Made by a program: the position numbers and the translations under genes
Assembly (NCBI RefSeq): GCF_014764505.1
Contig: NZ_JACXWX010000001.1
Coordinates: forward strand, 248,001-312,000
Source of the DNA: Phormidium tenue FACHB-886
Lineage (GTDB): Bacteria; Cyanobacteriota; Cyanobacteriia; Elainellales; Elainellaceae
Direction: 5' to 3'
Length of the DNA stretch: 64,000 bases
Notes under the pieces: generated by a model
Told to the model about the DNA's origin: nothing
Seen by the model: only the letters and a program-made list of their open reading frames with translations
Databases searched by the model: none
Shown: positions 34,967 to 43,379 of the stretch, piece by piece
How positions within the stretch are numbered: position 1 is the stretch's first letter
Layout of the letters: each line of letters opens with the position of its first letter

Positions 34967-36151
34967 ATGAACAGAATTGAGACTAGAACCGAGCCGATGG
35001 TGATCAACATGGGGCCGCACCATCCCTCTATGCACGGCTGTTTTCGGATCATTGTGACGCTAGATGGAGAAGACGTTGTAGACTGCGAGCCTGTGATCGG
35101 CTACCTGCATCGTGGCATGGAAAAGATTGCCGAGAACCGTACTCCCATCATGTACATTCCCTACACCAGCCGCTGGGATTACTACGGCGGCATGTTCAAC
35201 GAAGCCGTTACAGTGAATGCGATCGAGAAGCTAGCGGATATTCCTGTACCCAAACGCGCCAGCTATATCCGGGTCATCATGCTGGAGCTAACGCGCATTG
35301 TTAATCACTTACTTTGGTTGGGTCCGTTTGTCATGGATCTCGGCTGCCAAACGCCTTTTTTCTATACGCTACGCGATCGGGAATTGATTCTAGATCTGTT
35401 TGAGGCAGCAACAGGATACCGGATGGTGAATAACAACTATTTTCGGGTAGGAGGTGTGGCGGTCGATTTGCCTTATGGCTGGACAGAGAAATGTCTGGAG
35501 TTTTGCAGCTACATGCTGCCCACATTAGATGAGTATGAAAAATTGATCACCCAGAATCCGATCTTCCGGCGACGGCTGGAAGGGGTAGGCGTTCTGAGCC
35601 GGAAGGCAGCAATCGACTGGGGCATTTCTGGACCCATGCTGCGAGCTTCTGGAGTGAAATGGGATCTGCGCAAAGTTGATCACTACGAATGCTACGACGA
35701 TTTTGATTGGGAGGTGCAGTGGGATACGGCAGGGGATTGTCTGGCTCGCTACCGGGTGCGGCTTGATGAAATGCGGCAGTCCCTCCAAATTATCCGGCAG
35801 GCGATCGAAGCTATACCCGGTGGCGCTTACGAAACCCTTGAAGCCCATCGGATGGCAGCAGGTCCTAAGTCAGAGTTGAACCAGCTTGACTATCACTTCA
35901 TCTCCAAAAAGATTGCTCCTACTTTTAAGATTCCTAAGGATGAACATTACGTGCGTGTGGAATCTGGCAGGGGCGAGCTAGGAATCTATCTAATAGGAGA
36001 TGGCAGCAGCTTCCCGTGGCGTTGGAAAATTCGTCCTGCAGATTTCAATAACCTGCAAGTTTTACCACAGCTGATCCAGGGGCAAAAGGTGGCAGATATC
36101 TTTGCAATTCTGGCGAGCATTGATGTGGTGATGGGGTCAGTTGATCGATAG
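34967..36151 (+). CDS. ndhH: NAD(P)H-quinone oxidoreductase subunit H (divergent)
   Basis: 394 residues from the ATG at 34967, supported by a GGGAG ribosome binding site. NdhH is the 49-kDa/NuoD-type subunit of NDH-1 whose loops line the quinone pocket. Clear matches: [50 protein letters not shown] and [15 protein letters not shown]. However, several positions that are near-invariant in cyanobacterial NdhH, as I recall it, differ: HGCFRII instead of [24 protein letters not shown] instead of NVMYVPYVSRWDYAAGM, and [21 protein letters not shown]. This suggests a second, specialised copy or an unusual lineage. No other ndh gene is adjacent. Confidence 0.9.
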   Translation: MNRIETRTEPMVINMGPHHPSMHGCFRIIVTLDGEDVVDCEPVIGYLHRGMEKIAENRTPIMYIPYTSRWDYYGGMFNEAVTVNAIEKLADIPVPKRASYIRVIMLELTRIVNHLLWLGPFVMDLGCQTPFFYTLRDRELILDLFEAATGYRMVNNNYFRVGGVAVDLPYGWTEKCLEFCSYMLPTLDEYEKLITQNPIFRRRLEGVGVLSRKAAIDWGISGPMLRASGVKWDLRKVDHYECYDDFDWEVQWDTAGDCLARYRVRLDEMRQSLQIIRQAIEAIPGGAYETLEAHRMAAGPKSELNQLDYHFISKKIAPTFKIPKDEHYVRVESGRGELGIYLIGDGSSFPWRWKIRPADFNNLQVLPQLIQGQKVADIFAILASIDVVMGSVDR

Positions 36152-36684
36152 TCTCAAGAAAAATTACATTTTTTGAGGAAATATTTCAAAATTGACTTTA
36201 CTAGCAAAACTGTGTATAGAACAAAACATGGGATTTAGTCCAGGCAGTTTTTGACCGCACTACGCCTGCTCGCCTTTCGCAACGCGGTTAAGCAGGTTAA
36301 AACTTTACAAAACCACTCATCTGAAAGATAGAGCAAATTCCATTTGGGATCTGCAGAATAGCCCCCAAACGTAAAGTTTTATCTACCTTTCGTCAGCTTG
36401 ACTCGTTTAGAAAGTTAAGCGACACTAAAACTTAATAACTGGAGCATAGCCTCACTAGTCTGCTAACTTTATTTACGGTTTGACTCGGATTATCCCAAGA
36501 TTTGCCTTTTAGCGAATTTGCAGGTTCAATCTGAATTAAACCTAACCGAGTCTTTAAGGGCACGTCTCTAAGGCTAGAGGGTGGACTGGGTGCTGATCGC
36601 AAGCGATCGGCAAAGGCAAACTGGCAGTAACTTATACCAAGCTAAACGCAGACTTGCTAAATATCGGAGGGCTGGTCAACGAAG
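36152..36684. other. Intergenic region, no gene recognised
   Basis: About 530 nt between ndhH and the DUF2997 gene. The only structure noted is AAAACTTTAC (36299-36308) with its perfect complement GTAAAGTTTT (36371-36380), a 10-bp stem with a 62-nt loop that could be an RNA fold or chance. No ORF or tRNA. A GGAGGG ribosome binding site precedes the ATG at 36685. Confidence 0.4.
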
Positions 36685-36891
36685 ATGGAAACGTTGGAAT
36701 TCATTATCTATCCAGATGGGCGTGTGCAGGAAAAGGTGACAGGCATAGTGGGAGCGTCCTGTGCTGAAGTCACAGCTGCGATCGAGGCTCAACTGGGTGT
36801 AGTTATTACTCAAGACACCACCTCTGAATATTTTGCTCAGTCTGTGCAATGCGTATCCACACAGTCTCAAGCCACCTTTAGTGAATGGTAG
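36685..36891 (+). CDS. DUF2997 domain protein
   Basis: 68 residues: METLEFIIYPDGRVQEKVTG, GASCAEVTAAIEAQLG and TTSEYFAQSV. This is the DUF2997 pattern (short beta hairpin, helix with a conserved Cys, then a strand). Such proteins are encoded next to Ycf35 (DUF1257) in cyanobacteria, as here, 180 nt upstream of ycf35 on the same strand. Function unknown; the strict pairing suggests a complex with Ycf35. Confidence 0.87.
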   Translation: METLEFIIYPDGRVQEKVTGIVGASCAEVTAAIEAQLGVVITQDTTSEYFAQSVQCVSTQSQATFSEW

Positions 36892-36923
36892 ACATTCAAG
36901 TCTAGATAATCTTGTCTGGATGG

Positions 36924-36971
36924 CTCTTAGTCTAGGTCACTCCTAGTCTGGGTAGCTCTTAGTCTAGGTAA
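36924..36971. repeat. 16-bp tandem repeat, three units
   Basis: CTCTTAGTCTAGGTCA, CTCCTAGTCTGGGTAG and CTCTTAGTCTAGGTAA in a row, between the DUF2997 gene and ycf35. The reverse complement resembles the unit of the four-copy 16-bp array at 55996-56059. Confidence 0.8.
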
Positions 36972-37073
36972 CTCTCTAGCAAACCCCTATTTAGCCCTGG
37001 TCAGTCTTTAGATAGATCCTAGTTCAAACGTTTGCCTAATTTTGTCCAAATAACTATTTATTGATTATCGCCC

Positions 37074-37460
37074 ATGTCTCACTTTAGCCAGATTAAAACC
37101 CAAATTCGTGACCTCTCCTGTCTGCAAGCTGCGCTGACCGATCTAGGAATTAGCTGGAAAGCGGGTCCTCAGCCGGTGCGTGGCTACCGAGGGCAAACCA
37201 AAACTGCTGATGTTGTAATCGAGCAAGCCAATGGCTACGATATCGGCTTTAGCCAAAATGAGCAAGCCTACGAGCTCGTCGCCGATTTGCAATATTGGCA
37301 GCAGCCGCTCACCGTGCAAGGGTTCCTCAATCGCGTTACCCAGCGCTATGCCTATCATACCGTGATGCAAGAAACTCTGAACCAGGGCTTCCAGCTCACC
37401 GAGCAGCAGCAAAATCAGGACGGCTCTATTCGCCTAGTCCTGCAACGCTGGAGCGCTTAA
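37074..37460 (+). CDS. ycf35: Ycf35 (DUF1257) protein
   Basis: 128 residues. Family sequence throughout: MSHFSQIKTQIRDLSCLQAA, LGISWKAGPQPVRGYRGQT, ADVVIEQANGYDIGFSQNE and YELVADLQYWQQPLTVQGFL, then QRYAYHTVM. Ycf35 is conserved in cyanobacteria and some algal plastids, and its role is unknown. Soluble, no cofactor motif. Between DUF2997 and a ferredoxin gene on the same strand with gaps of 180 and 100 nt, an arrangement that suggests one functional unit. Confidence 0.92.
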   Translation: MSHFSQIKTQIRDLSCLQAALTDLGISWKAGPQPVRGYRGQTKTADVVIEQANGYDIGFSQNEQAYELVADLQYWQQPLTVQGFLNRVTQRYAYHTVMQETLNQGFQLTEQQQNQDGSIRLVLQRWSA

Positions 37461-37561
37461 GCAAATAGCCAAATTGCAAGGGGCTGGAGGCTAAGCTATT
37501 ACTTAGCGTTCAGTCCTTTACTGTATCTAGGTTGATCTAGGTTGAATTAGTGAGAGACTCT

Positions 37562-38008
37562 ATGAGCGATTGGTCTTCTACTCCGCCAGCGGACAATCAG
37601 CAGACTGGCTGCGAGCCTGAGCTAGGCGGTATCTTGCGAGATGCACCCGAGCGAACGGGCTTTGAGCCTGAGCTGGGTGGGATTGTACGGCAAAAAGGGG
37701 TGTATGTGGATGAAGTGACTTGCATCGGCTGCAAGCATTGTGCCCATGTTGCCCGCAACACGTTTTATATCGAGCCAGACTACGGGCGATCGCGCGTGAT
37801 TCGCCAGGATGGAGATACAGACGATATCATTCAGGAAGCGATCGACACTTGCCCAGTAGACTGTATCCACTGGGTCGATTACACCGAACTGCGAAAGCTA
37901 GAAGACGAGCGAAAATATCAAGTGATTCCGATCGCAGGATTCCCAGTTGATCGAGCGATAATTGCTGCTGCCCAGCGGCGGCGGAAGCGAGAGCAGCAGG
38001 GCAGGTAG
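37562..38008 (+). CDS. 4Fe-4S ferredoxin with duplicated EPELGG motif
   Basis: 148 residues from the ATG at 37562. An N-terminal stretch of about 45 residues contains the motif TGCEPELGGILRDAPE and again TGFEPELGGIVRQKG, an internal duplication. The ferredoxin core follows: CIGCKHCAHVARNTF supplies three ligands (CxxCxxC) and DTCPVDCIHWV the fourth (CP), enough for a single 4Fe-4S cluster. The C-terminus is basic and helical. Proteins with this layout occur widely in cyanobacteria and follow ycf35, and may carry electrons to an enzyme not yet known. Soluble. Confidence 0.9.
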   Translation: MSDWSSTPPADNQQTGCEPELGGILRDAPERTGFEPELGGIVRQKGVYVDEVTCIGCKHCAHVARNTFYIEPDYGRSRVIRQDGDTDDIIQEAIDTCPVDCIHWVDYTELRKLEDERKYQVIPIAGFPVDRAIIAAAQRRRKREQQGR

Positions 38009-38075
38009 CGCAGGAACGGTTCACACAGCATTCAAAAACCAGGCAAGGGACAAAAACCAGGTAAGGGCAAGTTCT

Positions 38076-40550
38076 TTAGGACAAATTCATTGGATCGATG
38101 TCAATCGTCAAGCTCACTGCTGACGGGCAGCGTGATCGCAGTTCTGCTAGATCAGGAATAGCTTGATCCAGCGGACGCTTCAGCAGAATTTGCCAGCGGT
38201 ATCGACGGGCAACTTTGGCAACCGATGCGGGTGCAGGTCCAAGGATCTGAGCTGCCGCTGAGGGAGGCAGCAGACTGCGGAGGTGAGTGGCAATGGCAGC
38301 CGCCGCCTCCTGAACAGCAGCAGGATCGATGCTACTGAGCCGCAGCAGCGCTAGCCCTCCGCAGGGTGGGTACTGCAGAGCTTGCCGATACTGTAGTTCT
38401 GCCTCAGCGAAGGCAGTATAATCTTGCCGCTGAACAGCTTGAATTACCGGATGCTGCGGCGTGTAGGTTTGCAAAATTACTTGCCCCGGTTCATCCCCAC
38501 GTCCTGACCGTCCTGCTACTTGAAGTAGCGTTTGGAACGCCCGCTCGCTGGCGCGAAAATCTGCCATGTGCAGCAGCCCATCAGCGGCGATGACGCCAAC
38601 CAGCGTGACCTGCGGCAAATCAATTCCTTTGGTCAACATCTGCGTACCCACCAGCAGATCGGCTTCCCCCTGAGCAAACTGACTAAGCAGCGCTCGATGC
38701 GCTCCTTTGGTGCGAGTCGTATCACTATCAAACCGTAGACAGCGCAAATTGGGAAACTGCTGGGACAGCTCCTGCATGACGCGCTGTGTCCCGCTGCCAA
38801 AGTTTTTAAGATAGGGCGAAGCGCAAGCAGGGCAGCTGTCTGGATGAGATTGTCCATAGCCGCAGTAGTGACAGCGCAGCGATCGATAACCCCCTTCGAG
38901 CGGTTGATGAAACGTTAGCGCCACATCGCAATGAGGACACTCCATCACATGTCCACAGCTCCGACAAGACACAAAGGTGCTATGCCCGCGCCGATGAATG
39001 AACAGCAGCCCTTGCCGTCCGTCTCGCAGCCCCTGTAGCGCTGAATGCAGCGATCGACTAAAAATCGATCGGTTGCCGTGCTGTAGCTCCTGCCGCATGT
39101 CTACAACTTGAATTGCCGGCATAGGACGAGCCTGCACTCGCTGCGAAAGAGATAGATAAATAGATCGCCCCTCCTGAGTAGCGTTCACCCAGCTTTCTAG
39201 CGAAGGCGTTGCCGATCCCAGCAGCAAGGGGCAGTTTGCTAGTTCTGCCCGCCACACCGCCACAGTACGAGCATGATAACAGGGAGCAGGCTGGTCTTGC
39301 TTGAAGCTGCCATCATGTTCTTCGTCAAGAATGATTAATCCTAGATTGGTCAGTGGCGCAAAGATTGCAGAACGCGTCCCGATGATGACCTGAGCTGCAC
39401 CATGCAGCATCTGCCGCCAAGTGTCATAGCGTTCCCCATCCGAGAGGGCGCTGTGATAAACGTGCACCTGTTTGCCGAATCGAGCACGGAAGCGATCGGT
39501 CAACTGCGGCGTTAATCCAATTTCGGGAACCAAAACCAGCGCAGATTTGCCCTGCTGCAGGAGCGGCGCGATCGCCTGCAAATACACCTCTGTTTTTCCT
39601 GACCCGGTGACCCCATGCAGCAAAACCTGCGTAAATCCATTTAGCTGCTTTAGGGTAGCAAGGGCGGTGGCTTGTTCTGAAGTCAGCGATTTGGGCTGGT
39701 CGAGGGGCGATCGGCTGTCTTCCAAGCGCAGGACTTCACGCGGCTGCAAAACGATACAGCCTTTTTGCGCCAGCCCCTTCACAACAGACGAACTCACCTG
39801 GCAGATTTGCAGCAGTTCTTGTAGCCACAGTTCGCCACCGCGCCGCTTCAGCACATCCAGGATTTCTTTTTGGCGTGGCGTTAGTTCCATGCCAGTATCA
39901 AGTAAGGTAACCGCCTGCCGCTGCTTAGGACGCATTGCGGTAGGCGGTTCTAAATAGCTCTCAACCCATTGACGCTGCAGCAGCTCGCGCAAGCCACGAC
40001 TAGCTCCCCGCACCTGCCGCTGCAGGTATTGCCAGGAATAGTCGCCCTGCTTCTGAGCTTGTAGCAACGCCAAAATGCAGGCTGCTGTGGGGTGCAAAAA
40101 CTGAGCATCTAAATCTGAAGGCACATGAGGCAAAAGCCGAATGCGACGCTGCGATCGCCCCAGCAACCCCGGCGGCAGGGCAACCCGAATCACCGACATC
40201 AGCGGTGTTTGGTAATACTGTGCTACGCGCTGCAGCAGCATCCAATACTCTGCTGGGAAAAAGTTCTGGCTAATTCTATCTTCGATCGGGCGGACGCTTG
40301 CAGGAGGTAGGGCAGCTGGCAAGCGAGACAGTAGCTGAATGGCGATCGCCCCGACCTGCTGTGCTCCAAACGGAACGCTTAAAATATCACCCGGGCATAC
40401 TGTTAGATCAGATGGAACTTGGTAAGTATACAACCCTTGTGCCCCCGCACAATCTACCAGCACCTCTACCCACTGGGGCTGCTCCAGCACTGGATATAGA
40501 GGTGCAGGTTCAGCAACGATCGGCGGCACGGAACAGGTGAGCGGCTGCAT
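38076..40550 (-). CDS. priA: Primosomal protein N' (helicase PriA)
   Basis: About 824 residues from the ATG at 40550 (MQPLTCSVPPIVAEP); the frame is open to an ATG at 40649 but that extension lacks family features. PriA restarts collapsed replication forks. Seen: N-terminal 3'-DNA-binding region (VLVDCAGAQGLYTYQVPSD), Walker A GVTGSGKTEVYLQAI, DEEHD, SATPSLESW, and the zinc-binding module CRSCGHVMECPHCDVALTFH continuing to CHYCG and CPAC (eight Cys), then TKGIDLPQVTLVGVIAAD and QVAGRSGRGDEPG. Complete; monocistronic. Confidence 0.94.
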   Translation of the reverse strand: MQPLTCSVPPIVAEPAPLYPVLEQPQWVEVLVDCAGAQGLYTYQVPSDLTVCPGDILSVPFGAQQVGAIAIQLLSRLPAALPPASVRPIEDRISQNFFPAEYWMLLQRVAQYYQTPLMSVIRVALPPGLLGRSQRRIRLLPHVPSDLDAQFLHPTAACILALLQAQKQGDYSWQYLQRQVRGASRGLRELLQRQWVESYLEPPTAMRPKQRQAVTLLDTGMELTPRQKEILDVLKRRGGELWLQELLQICQVSSSVVKGLAQKGCIVLQPREVLRLEDSRSPLDQPKSLTSEQATALATLKQLNGFTQVLLHGVTGSGKTEVYLQAIAPLLQQGKSALVLVPEIGLTPQLTDRFRARFGKQVHVYHSALSDGERYDTWRQMLHGAAQVIIGTRSAIFAPLTNLGLIILDEEHDGSFKQDQPAPCYHARTVAVWRAELANCPLLLGSATPSLESWVNATQEGRSIYLSLSQRVQARPMPAIQVVDMRQELQHGNRSIFSRSLHSALQGLRDGRQGLLFIHRRGHSTFVSCRSCGHVMECPHCDVALTFHQPLEGGYRSLRCHYCGYGQSHPDSCPACASPYLKNFGSGTQRVMQELSQQFPNLRCLRFDSDTTRTKGAHRALLSQFAQGEADLLVGTQMLTKGIDLPQVTLVGVIAADGLLHMADFRASERAFQTLLQVAGRSGRGDEPGQVILQTYTPQHPVIQAVQRQDYTAFAEAELQYRQALQYPPCGGLALLRLSSIDPAAVQEAAAAIATHLRSLLPPSAAAQILGPAPASVAKVARRYRWQILLKRPLDQAIPDLAELRSRCPSAVSLTIDIDPMNLS

Positions 40551-40700
40551 GGTGGGAGGCAAGAAACGAAATTGAGATGCTATCGTAGCACCTGCTGACA
40601 GTCTAAACACTTTTAGCCGAAACACTTTAAATTTCGTGCAATCGCCCACTTTGTCCTACAGCCGCCTTTCTGCAATAGGCAGCAATCAGGCAGCAATCAT

Positions 40701-40789
40701 ATAGATGTAGCCGCGCTACGACGGTTAGGGCAGAGACAGGTTCGTGGATACACCCACGAACCTGTCCTAAGCCACTTAGCTACAGCTAT
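40701..40789. repeat. Dispersed intergenic repeat family R2, copy 1
   Basis: Left end ATAGATGTAGCC and right end CACTTAGCTACAGCTAT frame a perfect 13-bp stem GACAGGTTCGTGG/CCACGAACCTGTC with a 6-nt loop (ATACAC). Related copies are at 58064, 59134 and 61874; the stem sequence differs between copies while the ends are alike. Confidence 0.7.
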
Positions 40790-41013
40790 GTTAAATTACG
40801 TAAAACTCTCTAGACGAAACACTAGGGCTAGCGATAGACTCCACTCCTCGAATCATCTTGCATCCAACCTGCATTCGTACTCCCATCTATATAAAGAAGA
40901 AACAGGCAGTAGGCGAAAGTCGATTGACCTTAATTCATGGGGCACTGCTGAATGTAGGGATAAAGCCGTAGGGGTCAAACCATGCGTAAGGGTAATCCCT
41001 CACGCTATTGAAT

Positions 41014-41064
41014 TATGAATTTTTGTTCGAGGGGTGCTGAGTTCTTTTCAAACAAAAATTCATA
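41014..41064. repeat. 14-bp perfect inverted repeat in the long gap before the sigma factor gene
   Basis: TATGAATTTTTGTT (41014-41027) and AACAAAAATTCATA (41051-41064) with a 23-nt loop. It could terminate a transcript or be part of a small RNA. The surrounding gap (40790-42155) holds no ORF I believe; a 76-codon frame at 40788 is unsupported. Confidence 0.5.
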
Positions 41065-41252
41065 GCTGACCTTATCAGCCTTCAAAAACCTATTTCAGTT
41101 AATTGAGCAGATAGGGATCTTTCTGCTGCCTGAGCTTATAAAAAGATTACTTTTTTAAAGCTAGAAGAAAGGCTGATTTGCAATTTGGTAGTTCAATTCA
41201 GAGCCGCAAGCGCTTGAATATGTCCAACATTCCAAAAAATTTATTCAACCCC

Positions 41253-41280
41253 GTGACATTTGACGAGAGGCTGCTATAGT
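41253..41280 (+). promoter_or_regulatory. Candidate promoter for the sigma factor gene
   Basis: GTGACA (41253-41258) and TATAGT (41275-41280), spaced 16 nt, resemble -35/-10 elements. If used, the 5' leader of the sigma factor mRNA would be about 870 nt. Unverified pattern match in an AT-rich stretch. Confidence 0.3.
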
Positions 41281-42041
41281 ATAGGCAACTTCAGCCCGGT
41301 TCACTTCTAGTGAATGCTCTGCAACAGCTCAGAGAAATTCATTTGAAGGGTTGATTCTCCTTCGGAGAGCTACGCTAAAGGCGCTAGATTGCATCTACAT
41401 TCTTAACAATCTTGATTCTTTGAATCAGAAGATTGCATTTCAGGAAAGGATGCTTTACTCTGTAGCTGGATTATTCGGAACTGAAGATTTGAGGCATGAC
41501 TAGATCACCCGATCAATTGCAGGCTGGATTCAGACAACGCTGATTGGGTCTGCATTTCAGTTGTAGTTGTGGTTAGGAAAATAGAGAGATCTGATGTCCG
41601 AGATCAGGTTTGCCATTGGGGTGTTGGAGGTATTCTTAAGCCCTGGCAGCTCTAGCTATCTGTCTGTTGCAGTTGGTGCTGAACGCGTTCCTTGTTGAAT
41701 TAGCTTCCTAATTAGCTCGTTTATCAACGCTAATGATTGTTTTCTTTAGTTCGGTTTACGAACCAGAGAGCTGCTGGTTATAGCTATCTGTAAACCGCTC
41801 AATCTATTCGCTTTGCATGAGCTCTTTTGCAGAATGTTGCTAAAGAAATTTTAGCGCTACCTGATTAATTCTAATCAATAGAAATATTTAGGTTTCTAAA
41901 CAAATGTTCCGCCAATCGATTGCATGTTCTATTCTCTAGTTTTTCTTCAGTTTCTTAAAAGCGAGGGATCAGATGAATTCAGTTTTGTACCGTTTGCTTG
42001 AATTAAAGCGATTTGTTTAGAGCAAACAGAAGCTGAACCTC

Positions 42042-42068
42042 ATGATGAATGACAAGCAACAAGCTTGA
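42042..42068 (+). promoter_or_regulatory. Possible leader peptide with duplicated start context
   Basis: CTGAACCTCATGATGAATG starts an 8-codon ORF (MMNDKQQA, stop at 42068). The same context, CTGAACCCCATGATGAGC, is found at the sigma factor start 114 nt further on. It may be a small duplication or an upstream ORF that affects translation of the sigma gene. Confidence 0.35.
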
Positions 42069-42155
42069 GCAATCTTCAACTATCTGCCTGCAACATCTTC
42101 CTGTCACGTTTTTGATCAATCAGATTTTATCGATACCATACAGAGCCTGAACCCC

Positions 42156-43301
42156 ATGATGAGCAATTCTCTAATCGATTCCACCGATCCGCTACAGCTA
42201 ATGTCGTTTTCAGAAGAAGATTATCTTCGCACTGCCGACAGTGAGTTTCAAACTGATGAGCGATCGTCCAATGGCATCTTTGTTGAGTTCGGTTTGGATA
42301 GCGAACTAGAGGATTTATTAGCAAGTCGGGCATCTGGCTATCGCAAAACGATTTCTGACGATGCAGTTGGTGCATTCTTCAAAGAAATGGCGCGCTATCC
42401 GCTGCTGAAACCAGATGAAGAAGTTGAGCTGGCTCGTCGCGTCAAATTTTTAGCAGAAATTGAGGCGCTGCGCGAACGGCTGCAGAAAGATTTGGAACGT
42501 CCTGCTACCAAAGCAGATATCGCCAGCAAGCTAGAACTCACCGAGCGGCAGCTAGAACACCGCCTGTATCTCAGCCGCGTCGCCAAACGCAAGATGATTC
42601 GATCCAATTTGCGGCTGGTGGTGTCGATCGCCAAGCGCTATCTAAACCGGGGTGTCCCGTTTCTAGATTTGATTCAGGAAGGGGCACTCGGCTTGAACCG
42701 CGCTACCGAAAAGTTTGATCCAGACAAAGGCTATAAGTTCTCAACGTACGCCTACTGGTGGATTCGTCAGGGCATTACGCGAACCATTGCCAATGACGCT
42801 CGCACGATTCGGTTGCCCATTCACATCGTTGAAAAGCTAAACAAGCTGAAGAAAGCCCATCGGGAACTGCGCAAAGAGCTAAATCGTAATCCGACTGAGA
42901 CCGAACTGGCTGCAGCCCTGGATATGACACCGGAACAGCTGCGCAACCTTCAGCAGGTACGGCGGCGATCGCTATCACTCAACCACCGTGTGGGTAAAGG
43001 CGAAGACACAGAACTGATGGAGCTGCTAGAAGACAGCAATACCCAATCGCCAGAAGCGCAGATGAGCGAAACAATGATGCGCCAGGAGATTTATTCGGTA
43101 TTGGGTGAGGTACTCACCGAGCGTGAACGAGATATTATCGCACTCCGTTATGGATTAACGACCGGAGAAACTCACACCCTAGAGGAGGTAGGTGGAATTT
43201 TCAATCTATCCCGCGAACGGGTAAGGCAAATTCAAACGAAAGCAATGCGGAAGCTACGACGCCCACAGGTGGCAGCACGGCTAAAGAGCTGGTTGCGCTA
43301 G
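42156..43301 (+). CDS. Group 2 RNA polymerase sigma-70 factor (SigC-like)
   Basis: 381 residues. Region 1.2 starts near residue 68 (DAVGAFFKEMARYPLLKPDEE), region 2 holds IRSNLRLVVSIAKRYLNRG, LDLIQEGALGLNRATEKFDP and YKFSTYAYWWIRQGITRTIA, and region 4 ends with the helix-turn-helix TLEEVGGIFNLSRERVRQIQ followed by KAMRKLRRPQ. It lacks the long acidic region 1.1 of the principal SigA, so it is a group 2 factor; the N-terminus and the C-terminal end suggest SigC, but B, D and E types cannot be excluded. It directs RNA polymerase to alternative promoters, often under nutrient, light or heat change. The 1.5-kb upstream gap suggests complex control. Confidence 0.88.
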   Translation: MMSNSLIDSTDPLQLMSFSEEDYLRTADSEFQTDERSSNGIFVEFGLDSELEDLLASRASGYRKTISDDAVGAFFKEMARYPLLKPDEEVELARRVKFLAEIEALRERLQKDLERPATKADIASKLELTERQLEHRLYLSRVAKRKMIRSNLRLVVSIAKRYLNRGVPFLDLIQEGALGLNRATEKFDPDKGYKFSTYAYWWIRQGITRTIANDARTIRLPIHIVEKLNKLKKAHRELRKELNRNPTETELAAALDMTPEQLRNLQQVRRRSLSLNHRVGKGEDTELMELLEDSNTQSPEAQMSETMMRQEIYSVLGEVLTERERDIIALRYGLTTGETHTLEEVGGIFNLSRERVRQIQTKAMRKLRRPQVAARLKSWLR

Positions 43302-43320
43302 CTGTATATTGAATGGCTTC

Positions 43321-43376
43321 ATACGCCTATCTTTCAAAAAGCGCACAATTGTGCGCTTTTTGAAAGATAGGCGTAT
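43321..43376. terminator. Perfect 56-bp palindrome between convergent genes
   Basis: The 28 bases at 43321-43348 are exactly the reverse complement of 43349-43376, centred on CACAATTGTG. Both strands can fold into an identical long stem, and the inner part GCGCAC-AATT-GTGCGC followed by TTTTT gives rho-independent terminators in both directions. It separates the sigma factor gene and the 2Fe-2S protein gene and ends four bases before the latter's stop. Confidence 0.85.
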
Positions 43377-43379
43377 AAA

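Noticed and set aside
33800-36151. AraC gene and ndhH as one operon
   Set aside because: A perfect 12-bp hairpin and 240 nt separate them, so a joint transcript is not supported; a regulatory link remains open.
36924-36971. Possible CRISPR array
   Set aside because: Tandem units with no spacers between them and no cas genes; likewise at 55996-56059 and 14910-14954.
40788-41018. 76-codon frame in the gap before the sigma gene
   Set aside because: Begins inside the R2 repeat, shows no family match and has poor composition; treated as chance.
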